DNA of 12,239 nucleotides, taken from Savagea sp. GTDB lineage: Bacteria > Bacillota > Bacilli > Bacillales_A > Planococcaceae. Made by a program: the position numbers and the translations under genes. Of this stretch, positions 6,739-12,239 are shown one piece after another. Every line of letters begins with the position of its first letter. Position 1 is the stretch's first letter. Under the pieces are notes generated by a model. It had not been told where the DNA came from, did not search any database, and saw nothing but the letters and a program-made list of their open reading frames with translations. Location: NCBI GenBank assembly GCA_030152265.1, contig JASLHQ010000049.1, forward strand, positions 1 to 12,239, read 5' to 3'.

Positions 6739-6817
6739 GACTCGTTTATTTATCGATATGTCTCATTGATCTTTAATGTTATTCAATTATCATGTTCAAT
6801 TTGTCAAAACACCTTCT

Positions 6818-6846
6818 ATTTTACAAGGTTCGAAAATGCTTTACAA
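6818..6846 (-). promoter_or_regulatory. Candidate promoter of murA
   Basis: On the minus strand TTGTAA (complement of 6841-6846) and TAAAAT (complement of 6818-6823, 5 of 6) are spaced by 17 bases. The start would be near 6811, giving a leader of about 85 bases. A perfect TTGACA (complement of 6802-6807) lies just downstream but has no good -10 hexamer at 16-18 bases, so it is the weaker candidate. Confidence 0.45.
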
Positions 6847-6908
6847 GTGATGTCTAACCTTTTTTCCTTAACATGTGAATAGAGCTCACATATTTAATAG
6901 CTATATTT

Positions 6909-6925
6909 AAAATTGTTTCAATTTT
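6909..6925. repeat. AT-rich hairpin after ywzB
   Basis: AAAATTG and CAATTTT pair perfectly over 7 bp around a 3-base loop, 13 bases past the ywzB stop codon. The stem has a single G-C pair and no following T run on the minus strand. It could be a weak terminator or only a by-product of AT-rich spacer DNA. The rest of the 213-base gap before murA shows only the candidate promoter and leader. Confidence 0.35.
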
Positions 6926-6938
6926 GCTAAACATCTCA

Positions 6939-7160
6939 TTATGACACGAAACGATTTGTCCAAGCAGATAAGTCTAAAAATAAATTTGAAACGGTAGCTC
7001 CAATGGCTATGCTTAGCAAAATAAACAACAATTGCGCTTGAAATACTTTGTTTTTTTGAATAAATACATCAAATCGCAATGCTTGTAGTGCATAAAAGCT
7101 AATCGAAATGAAAAATAAATGTGACGCTAATACTAAAAAAGGATTATGTAAAAATAACAT
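6939..7160 (-). CDS. ywzB: DUF1146 family small membrane protein YwzB
   Basis: This 73-residue protein has two hydrophobic helices, at about residues 9-25 and 43-62. They are joined by the conserved stretch YALQALRFD and FQAQLLFILLSIAIG, and the protein ends NLFLDLSAW. These features match DUF1146 (YwzB of Bacillus subtilis), which is regularly found between atpC and murA in Bacillales. The function is unknown. The frame also offers an ATG at 7178, but no usable ribosome binding site precedes it. An AGGAGA site lies between the two ATGs, 8 bases before the one at 7160, so the shorter form is chosen. It sits beyond the ATP synthase terminator, and I cannot point to a convincing promoter. It may depend on read-through from the atp operon or on a poor promoter near 7185-7210. 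Confidence 0.85.
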   Translation of the reverse strand: MLFLHNPFLVLASHLFFISISFYALQALRFDVFIQKNKVFQAQLLFILLSIAIGATVSNLFLDLSAWTNRFVS

Positions 7161-7164
7161 GAAA

Positions 7165-7173
7165 CTCTCTCCT
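7165..7173 (-). promoter_or_regulatory. Ribosome binding site that decides the ywzB start
   Basis: AGGAGAGAG (complement of 7165-7173) has its GGAG core 8 bases from the ATG at 7160 and lies inside the longer frame that begins at 7178. The longer frame has only AGGG, one base from its ATG. Confidence 0.7.
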
Positions 7174-7211
7174 AACATACCCTATTCCACTTAAAATATA
7201 CTCATTCATAC

Positions 7212-7241
7212 AAAAATAGCGAACAGAAAATTTCTGTTCGC
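7212..7241 (-). terminator. Intrinsic terminator of the ATP synthase operon
   Basis: GCGAACAGAAA (7219-7229) pairs with TTTCTGTTCGC (7231-7241). Allowing a small loop leaves at least 9 bp of GC-containing stem. A five-T run on the minus strand (complement of 7212-7216) follows after two bases. It lies 14 bases past the atpC stop codon. Confidence 0.9.
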
Positions 7242-7255
7242 CATCATTTTGTCAA

Positions 7256-7663
7256 TTAACGTCTCATTTCATACACATTAATACGGTTAATGGCACGTTT
7301 AAGAGCTAATTCAAAAGCTTTGTGATCAACATCTGCTTGCTTCGCTTTAAGCGCTTCTTCCGCACGTTTTGCGGCTTGTTGTGCTCGTGCAATGTCAATC
7401 GATTCAGCTTTCTCAGCACTTTCAGCAAGGATTGTTACAACGTCTGGACGCACTTCTATGAAGCCGCCGTGCACTGCAATAAACTCTTCTGAATTTTGAT
7501 CATGCATAATACGAAGTGGACCGATTTGAAGCGGAGCTACCATTGAGATGTGACCCGGGAGAATCCCGATTTCACCAGACTCAGCAGTTGCGATAATCAT
7601 CGTTGCATCCGTTTCAACAACTGGGCCATCGGGAGTAACAACATTGACTTTTACTGTCTTCAT
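7256..7663 (-). CDS. atpC: F1Fo ATP synthase subunit epsilon
   Basis: Epsilon belongs to the central stalk of F1, sits on gamma and regulates ATP hydrolysis. The 135-residue protein has the N-terminal beta-sandwich (MKTVKVNVVTPDGPVVE, with the conserved GEIGILPGHISMVAPL at about 30-45 and FIAVHGGFIEV at about 61-71). It ends in two C-terminal helices rich in Ala, Glu and Lys (from about residue 87), the part that can extend and inhibit rotation in bacterial enzymes. The length is normal for Bacillales. A strong AGGAGGG site (7671-7677) lies 7 bases before the ATG. It is the last gene of the atp operon, 25 bases after atpD, and a strong terminator follows. Confidence 0.96.
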   Translation of the reverse strand: MKTVKVNVVTPDGPVVETDATMIIATAESGEIGILPGHISMVAPLQIGPLRIMHDQNSEEFIAVHGGFIEVRPDVVTILAESAEKAESIDIARAQQAAKRAEEALKAKQADVDHKAFELALKRAINRINVYEMRR

Positions 7664-7688
7664 TTAAATTCCCTCCTGGTCCCTTTTA

Positions 7689-9104
7689 TTAAACTTCTAC
7701 GCCCATATCTTTCGCTTTTTGAACTACTTCTTCAATACGTCCAACTAAACGGAACGCATCTTCTGGTAAGTGGTCATAACGACCTTCTAAGATTTCTTTG
7801 AATCCTGAAATCGTTTCAGCTACTGGAACGTATGATCCTGGCTGTCCAGTAAACTGTTCAGCAACGTGGAAGTTTTGTGATAAGAAGAATTGAATACGAC
7901 GCGCACGTCCTACTACTAACTTATCTTCTTCACTTAATTCATCCATACCGAGGATCGCGATAATATCTTGTAATTCACGGTAACGTTGTAAAGTAGATTG
8001 TACTTCACGCGCTACGTTGTAGTGCTCTTCTCCAACGATTTCAGGAGAAAGTGCACGTGATGTAGATGCGAGTGGGTCAACCGCTGGGTAAATACCCATC
8101 TCAGAAAGTTTACGCTCCAAGTTTGTCGTTGCGTCTAAGTGAGCGAACGTTGTTGCTGGAGCAGGGTCAGTGTAGTCATCCGCAGGTACGTAAATCGCTT
8201 GAATCGATGTTACAGAACCGACGTTTGTTGACGTAATACGCTCTTGTAATTGACCCATCTCAGTCGCAAGTGTCGGCTGGTAACCAACCGCAGATGGCAT
8301 ACGGCCAAGAAGTGCCGAAACCTCAGAACCTGCTTGAGTGAAACGGAAAATGTTGTCGATGAAGAGAAGAACGTCTTGTCCTTGCTCATCACGGAAGTAT
8401 TCCGCCATTGTAAGACCTGTTAATGCTACACGCATACGAGCACCTGGTGGTTCGTTCATTTGACCGAATACCATCGCTGTCTTTTCGATAACACCTGAAT
8501 CTGTCATCTCAAAGTACAAGTCATTTCCTTCACGTGTACGCTCACCAACACCAGCGAATACCGAAATACCACCGTGTTCTTGAGCGATGTTGTTAATTAA
8601 CTCTTGAATTAAAACCGTTTTACCAACTCCGGCACCACCGAAGAGACCAATTTTACCACCTTTAATGTAAGGTGCGAGTAAGTCAACAACTTTAATACCT
8701 GTTTCTAAAATTTCAACTTCTGTAGATAAGTTCTCAAATACTGGTGCGCTACGGTGAATTGGGTCACGACGCTCAGATTCAGGGATCGCTTCGCCTAAGT
8801 CGATGTGATCTCCTAATACGTTAAACACGCGTCCGAGTGTGTTATCTCCAACTGGAACCGAAATTGGCGCTCCCATGTCCTCAACTGGGACACCACGTTT
8901 TAAGCCGTCCGTAGATGACATCGCAATCGTACGAACTGTGTCATCACCTAAGTGTAACGCTACTTCTAACGTAAGTGTTTCTGCTTCAGCGTTTGGACGT
9001 TCGATTTGGACCTTCAATGCGTTATAGATCTTTGGCAAATTACCGTCTTCAAATTTAACGTCAACTACCGGACCCATAACTTGAAGAATATGTCCTTTAC
9101 TCAT
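7689..9104 (-). CDS. atpD: F1Fo ATP synthase subunit beta
   Basis: Beta carries the catalytic nucleotide sites of F1. The 471-residue protein is complete and typical. It has a beta-barrel at about 1-80, Walker A GGAGVGKT at 156-163, the catalytic glutamate in GERTREG (Glu188), Walker B LLFIDN at 246-251, the family signature PAVDPLASTS at 340-349 and the DELSEED loop at 388-394 that pushes on gamma. The start has an AGGAGGGG site about 7 bases upstream. It lies 33 bases after atpG and 25 bases before atpC, which fits a single operon transcript. Nothing is truncated or unusual. The Asp-Glu-Leu-Ser-Glu-Glu-Asp loop and high overall conservation make the call secure. Confidence 0.99.
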   Translation of the reverse strand: MSKGHILQVMGPVVDVKFEDGNLPKIYNALKVQIERPNAEAETLTLEVALHLGDDTVRTIAMSSTDGLKRGVPVEDMGAPISVPVGDNTLGRVFNVLGDHIDLGEAIPESERRDPIHRSAPVFENLSTEVEILETGIKVVDLLAPYIKGGKIGLFGGAGVGKTVLIQELINNIAQEHGGISVFAGVGERTREGNDLYFEMTDSGVIEKTAMVFGQMNEPPGARMRVALTGLTMAEYFRDEQGQDVLLFIDNIFRFTQAGSEVSALLGRMPSAVGYQPTLATEMGQLQERITSTNVGSVTSIQAIYVPADDYTDPAPATTFAHLDATTNLERKLSEMGIYPAVDPLASTSRALSPEIVGEEHYNVAREVQSTLQRYRELQDIIAILGMDELSEEDKLVVGRARRIQFFLSQNFHVAEQFTGQPGSYVPVAETISGFKEILEGRYDHLPEDAFRLVGRIEEVVQKAKDMGVEV

Positions 9105-9137
9105 TGTGAGTTCCCCTCCTGTCTTACTATTTCAACG

Positions 9138-9995
9138 TTATTCTAGTGCAGCTACTCCGCCGACAATCTCTGTGATTTCTTGAGTGATTGCTGCTTGACG
9201 TGCACGGTTAAAGAGTAATGTTAAATCATCAATCAATTCTGTTGCGTTATCTGTTGCTGTTTGCATCGCTGTCATACTTGAAGCATGTTCGCTCGCTTTT
9301 CCATCTAACACTGCACCGTAAATGAGTGTCTCTGCATATTGTGGTAACAATGTTTCCAAAATTACATCTGCAGATGGCTCAAATTCATAAGTAGAAACGG
9401 CTGAAGCAGTTGAAAGATCTGTAAGCGGAAGCAATTGACGTTCAGTTGCTTCGTTTGAGATGGCAGAAATAAAGTGGTTGTAGTACAAGTACACTTCATC
9501 TACTTTGCCGTCCGTGAACATGCCAACAGCTCTTTTTGCGAGATCCTTCACTTCTGAGAACTGAGGATGGTCACTTATACCGATTACTGAATCGACTACA
9601 TTGTATTCAAGACGGTTAAAGAATTCATATCCTTTACGCCCAATCGCAATGATTTCCACTTCATCTTTTGATGTGTGACGTTCAGCAATCTTTTTAGTTA
9701 CAGCACGCAAAATGTTACTGTTATAACCACCAACGAGTCCACGGTCTGAAGTTACGACGATGTATGCTGTTTTCTTTACAGGACGTGATGTTAACATCGG
9801 GTGTCCAGAATCTTTCGTTGCTGAAGCGATCGCTTCGACAACTTCTTCAATTTTTTCCATGTATGGAACGAACGCTTTCGCATTTTGTTCTGCACGTGTT
9901 AATTTTGAAGCTGAAACCATCTGCATCGCTTTCGTAATCTGACTCGTTTTCTTCGTAGATCCAATTCGCGTTTCGATATCTCGTAATGATGCCAC
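9138..9995 (-). CDS. atpG: F1Fo ATP synthase subunit gamma
   Basis: Gamma is the rotating central shaft inside the alpha3-beta3 ring. The 285-residue protein has the N-terminal helix (MASLRDIETRIGSTKKTSQI, then TKAMQMVSASKL), a central Rossmann-like domain (ITSDRGLCGG-type region read here as VVTSDRGLVGGYN) and the long C-terminal helix ending RQAAITQEITEIVGGVAALE. The two terminal helices form the coiled shaft. The start codon is GTG, backed by a very strong ribosome binding site (AAGGTGGTGA, complement of 10003-10012, 9 of 10 to the ideal) 7 bases upstream. The gap to atpA is 65 bases, the longest inside the operon part seen here, and holds a hairpin. Such a layout could tune gamma output relative to alpha, which is needed in three copies against one gamma. 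Confidence 0.98.
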   Translation of the reverse strand: MASLRDIETRIGSTKKTSQITKAMQMVSASKLTRAEQNAKAFVPYMEKIEEVVEAIASATKDSGHPMLTSRPVKKTAYIVVTSDRGLVGGYNSNILRAVTKKIAERHTSKDEVEIIAIGRKGYEFFNRLEYNVVDSVIGISDHPQFSEVKDLAKRAVGMFTDGKVDEVYLYYNHFISAISNEATERQLLPLTDLSTASAVSTYEFEPSADVILETLLPQYAETLIYGAVLDGKASEHASSMTAMQTATDNATELIDDLTLLFNRARQAAITQEITEIVGGVAALE

Positions 9996-10002
9996 TGGCT
10001 AT

Positions 10003-10012
10003 TCACCACCTT
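10003..10012 (-). promoter_or_regulatory. Near-ideal ribosome binding site for the GTG start of atpG
   Basis: AAGGTGGTGA (complement of 10003-10012) differs from AAGGAGGTGA at one base and lies 7 bases before the GTG at 9995. It fixes the start of gamma and may compensate for the weaker start codon. Confidence 0.75.
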
Positions 10013-10026
10013 TATTATATCGTCAT

Positions 10027-10053
10027 TCGTTCCGCCCAATATGAGCGGAACGA
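10027..10053. repeat. Hairpin between atpA and atpG
   Basis: TCGTTCCGC (10027-10035) and GCGGAACGA (10045-10053) form a perfect 9-bp, GC-containing stem with a 9-base loop, 7 bases past the atpA stop codon. No T run follows on either strand, so it is unlikely to be an efficient terminator. As RNA it could protect the upstream atpA message, mark a processing site, or partly uncouple atpG translation. The stem is seen directly; its role is inferred. Confidence 0.6.
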
Positions 10054-10060
10054 CATGTCA

Positions 10061-11578
10061 TTAATCTTCTTGTTTCGTCGGTACGAAAGTCTTTTTGAAA
10101 GCTTTCATTGCAGCTTCCATAATCTCTTCTGCTGGAAGGTCTTTCGTCGAGCGGATATGCTCGTACACTTCCGTATGGTTAGATTCTAACCAGTTTGTGA
10201 TTTCTGCTTCGAAACGAAGTACATCTTCTACTGGAATATCGTCTAAGTGACCTTTCGTTAATGCGTATAAGATTACGACTTGATATTCTACGCGGAGTGG
10301 TTTGTTAAGGTCTTGTTTAAGAACTTCAACAGTACGCTCACCACGTTCAAGTTTTGCTTTCGTTACAGGGTCTAAGTCAGAACCGAATTGAGCGAACGCT
10401 TCTAATTCGCGGTACGCTGCAAGGTCAAGACGTAATGTTCCTGCTACTTTTTTCATCGCTTTAATTTGTGCAGAACCACCTACACGTGAAACAGATAATC
10501 CCGCGTTAATTGCTGGACGTACACCCGAGAAGAATAAGTCAGATTGTAAGAAAATCTGTCCATCTGTAATCGAGATAACGTTCGTTGGGATATATGCTGA
10601 AATGTCTCCAGCTTGTGTTTCAACGAATGGTAATGCAGTGATTGAACCTTCTCCAAGTTCTTCGTTCAACTTCGCTGCACGCTCTAATAAACGTGAGTGT
10701 AAGTAGAAGACGTCCCCTGGGTAAGCTTCACGACCTGGTGGGCGTTTCAATAAGAGTGAAAGCTCACGGTAAGCTGCTGCTTGTTTTGATAAGTCATCAT
10801 AGACAACTAATACGTGTTTCCCTTGGAACATGAACTCTTCACCCATCGTTACTCCAGCGTATGGCGCCAAGAATAATAATGGAGCTGGTTGTGATGCAGA
10901 TGCTGTAACTACGATCGTGTAATCGAGTGCACCGTGCTTACGTAATGTTTCAACAACACCACGAACCGTTGATTCTTTTTGACCAATTGCAACGTAAATA
11001 CAAATCATATCTTCGTCTTTTTGGTTCAAAATTGTATCGATCGCTACAGATGTTTTACCTGTTTGGCGGTCACCGATAATTAATTCACGCTGTCCACGTC
11101 CGATTGGAACGAGTGCGTCAATCGCTTTAATTCCTGTTTGTAATGGTTCATAAACTGATTTACGAGCCATAACACCTTGTGCTGGACTTTCAATTGGGCG
11201 TGTTTTCGTTGTATTGATTGGGCCTAAACCATCAACTGGTTGTCCTAATGAGTTTACAACGCGTCCAATTAATTCTTCTCCAACTGGTACTTCCATAATA
11301 CGGCCTGTTCGACGTACTTCATCGCCTTCTTCAATGTCTGTGTATGGGCCGAGGATAACGATACCTACGTTGTTCGCTTCCAAGTTTTGAGCCATACCCA
11401 TAACACCGTTAGAGAACTCTAATAGTTCTCCTGCCATGACGTTGTCGAGGCCATGAGCACGAGCGATACCGTCACCAATTTGGATAACTGTACCAACTTC
11501 GCTAACTTCCATCTCTGACTGATAATTCTCAATCTGTTGTTTTATCAGTGCGCTGATCTCTTCAGCTTTGATGCTCAT
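10061..11578 (-). CDS. atpA: F1Fo ATP synthase subunit alpha
   Basis: Alpha alternates with beta in the F1 ring and binds nucleotide without catalysing. The 505-residue protein has the N-terminal segment that contacts delta (MSIKAEEISALIKQQIENYQ), a beta-barrel (to about 95), Walker A GDRQTGKT at 169-176, the arginine finger Arg365 in SVSRVGG and the signature PAINAGLSVS at 355-364. The frame extends three codons further up to a GTG at 11587, but that codon overlaps the AGGGGTGA ribosome binding site (complement of 11584-11591). The ATG at 11578, 5 bases after it, gives the usual Bacillales N-terminus and is preferred. It lies 27 bases after atpH. Length is close to that in Bacillus. No residues expected for function appear to be missing. 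Confidence 0.98.
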   Translation of the reverse strand: MSIKAEEISALIKQQIENYQSEMEVSEVGTVIQIGDGIARAHGLDNVMAGELLEFSNGVMGMAQNLEANNVGIVILGPYTDIEEGDEVRRTGRIMEVPVGEELIGRVVNSLGQPVDGLGPINTTKTRPIESPAQGVMARKSVYEPLQTGIKAIDALVPIGRGQRELIIGDRQTGKTSVAIDTILNQKDEDMICIYVAIGQKESTVRGVVETLRKHGALDYTIVVTASASQPAPLLFLAPYAGVTMGEEFMFQGKHVLVVYDDLSKQAAAYRELSLLLKRPPGREAYPGDVFYLHSRLLERAAKLNEELGEGSITALPFVETQAGDISAYIPTNVISITDGQIFLQSDLFFSGVRPAINAGLSVSRVGGSAQIKAMKKVAGTLRLDLAAYRELEAFAQFGSDLDPVTKAKLERGERTVEVLKQDLNKPLRVEYQVVILYALTKGHLDDIPVEDVLRFEAEITNWLESNHTEVYEHIRSTKDLPAEEIMEAAMKAFKKTFVPTKQED

Positions 11579-11605
11579 GTATGTCACCCCTGTGCTTTCA
11601 AATTA

Positions 11606-12142
11606 TTAACCGAGCATTTCGCGCTCTAAACGTTTAAGCTTTGCTTTTACGCTTGAGTCGTAAATGTGGTTGCCGATTTGGAGACGGATGCCTCCAATTA
11701 ATTTTGGTTCAATTACGTTTTCAATAATTAATGATTGTTTGCCTACTTTTGGTGCGAATGCTTCAGAAATGCTTGTTCGCTCTTCTTCTGTCAATTCACG
11801 TGTCGAGTAAACAGTCGCTTCCGCAACGCCTTGTGCATCATACGCCAAAGCGTTAAAAGCATCGACGACATTAGCAAATTCATTCATGCGATTATTATCG
11901 AGTAAAACTCCGATTGAATCGATCACAGTAGCATTTGCTCCTTGAAGGATGTTGCCGACGATTTCTTTTTTCTTCTCATTTGAAAGCGCTGGGCTTTCGA
12001 GTAAATTACGCAAACCTTTGTCTGCATAAAAAGCTTTTTTTACTTCGTTTAACTGTTGTTGAACGAGTTCAGCTTCATTTTTTTGCTGTGCTAATTCAAA
12101 CATTGCATTAGCATAACGCTCAGCTACGACAGATTTTGTCAT
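11606..12142 (-). CDS. atpH: F1Fo ATP synthase subunit delta
   Basis: Delta belongs to the peripheral stalk and ties the top of F1 (alpha N-termini) to subunit b. The 178-residue protein starts with the typical helix (VAERYANAMFELAQQ) of the six-helix N-terminal domain. It ends with the conserved C-terminal pattern IEPKLIGGIRLQIGNHIYD followed by VKAKLKRLEREML. Length is normal for the family. The start ATG overlaps the atpF stop codon as ATGA, so translation is probably coupled to atpF. Only a weak AGG-type ribosome binding site precedes it, which fits coupling. It is known in other bacteria that delta and b are made in a 1:2 ratio; an overlap of this kind would help keep them matched. Confidence 0.96.
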   Translation of the reverse strand: MTKSVVAERYANAMFELAQQKNEAELVQQQLNEVKKAFYADKGLRNLLESPALSNEKKKEIVGNILQGANATVIDSIGVLLDNNRMNEFANVVDAFNALAYDAQGVAEATVYSTRELTEEERTSISEAFAPKVGKQSLIIENVIEPKLIGGIRLQIGNHIYDSSVKAKLKRLEREMLG

Positions 12143-12239
12143 TTAGCTTCGCCTGCCTTCACAATCGTTTCTTCAATTAATGCGCGGTTGTCTTCTTCAG
12201 AAATTTCTTTCTCAAGAACTTTGCTCGCAGCAAGAACTG
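12139..12239 (-). CDS. atpF: F1Fo ATP synthase subunit b, C-terminal end only (cut by the window)
   Basis: Only the last 32 codons and the TGA stop are in the window; the N-terminal membrane anchor and most of the coiled coil lie beyond it. The visible peptide (VLAASKVLEKEISEEDNRAL and then IEETIVKAGEAK) matches the end of subunit b, where AxKVLEKEI(S/D) is a common pattern and contact is made with delta. The TGA at 12139-12141 overlaps the atpH ATG by the ATGA arrangement. The place directly before atpH is the standard b-delta-alpha order of F1Fo operons, which supports the call in spite of the short piece. Confidence 0.9.
   Translation of the reverse strand, partial: VLAASKVLEKEISEEDNRALIEETIVKAGEAK

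Noticed and set aside
6779..6807. Perfect TTGACA upstream of murA as the main -35 element
   Set aside because: With a 17-base spacer the -10 position reads GAATAA, a 2 of 6 match; the upstream pair TTGTAA/TAAAAT fits better.
6873..6891. ATGTGA-N7-TCACAT palindrome upstream of murA, like a CRP/FNR or Rex operator
   Set aside because: The 7-base spacing between TGTGA and TCACA fits neither the CRP/FNR (6) nor the Rex (8) arrangement, and it lies upstream of the candidate promoter in AT-rich spacer, so chance is a good explanation.
10642..10833. Open frame on the plus strand inside atpA
   Set aside because: Antisense to conserved alpha subunit sequence; length and composition are those of a chance frame.
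1..12239. Mobile element, CRISPR array, defence or toxin-antitoxin system
   Set aside because: No transposase, integrase, direct-repeat array, tRNA-linked junction or composition shift was seen; the window is ordinary core genome.

Overview
The window is a compact stretch of core chromosome from a low-to-moderate GC Gram-positive bacterium of the order Bacillales. Two neighbouring operons on the minus strand fill most of it, and a short plus-strand pair meets them from the left end. Protein sequences (AtpA, AtpD, Mbl, MurA and the small YwzB/DUF1146 protein), strong GGAGG-type ribosome binding sites and the order atpC - ywzB - murA - mbl - flhO - flhP - fabZ all point to a Bacillus-like ancestor. 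The sporulation genes that lie between murA and mbl in Bacillus subtilis (spoIID, spoIIQ, spoIIID) are absent: only about 200 bp of promoter and terminator sequence remains. Flagellar rod genes are kept. A motile, non-sporulating member of the Bacillales such as Exiguobacterium would fit; that genus assignment is an inference, not something read directly.

Right part (12239 down to 7212, minus strand): the 3' two thirds of the F1Fo ATP synthase operon, reading atpF (last 32 codons) - atpH - atpA - atpG - atpD - atpC. It is tightly packed, with a 4-base ATGA overlap between atpF and atpH, a 9-bp hairpin in the atpA-atpG gap, and a strong intrinsic terminator after atpC.

Middle (7160 to 5366, minus strand): ywzB, a small two-helix membrane protein gene, then murA with its own likely promoter, a TTG start codon and a strong terminator. 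MurA catalyses the first committed step of peptidoglycan synthesis.

Left-centre (5318 to 1315, minus strand): a likely promoter followed by mbl - flhO - flhP - epuA-like - fabZ and a 129-residue protein I do not recognise, with gaps of 15 to 50 bases. The operon joins cell-shape control (Mbl), the flagellar rod (FlhO, FlhP), a small membrane protein often mislabelled as an RNA polymerase subunit, and fatty acid elongation (FabZ).

Left end (1 to 1250, plus strand): the 3' part of a SAM-dependent methyltransferase gene and a ywpF-like gene. They converge on the minus-strand operon at a shared bidirectional terminator.

I found no insertion sequence, phage gene, CRISPR array, tRNA, rRNA or defence-type cluster. 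Nothing here looks like a previously undescribed system. The points worth a second look are the missing sporulation block, the unknown 129-residue protein, several start codons that are easily mis-set, and the atpA-atpG hairpin.
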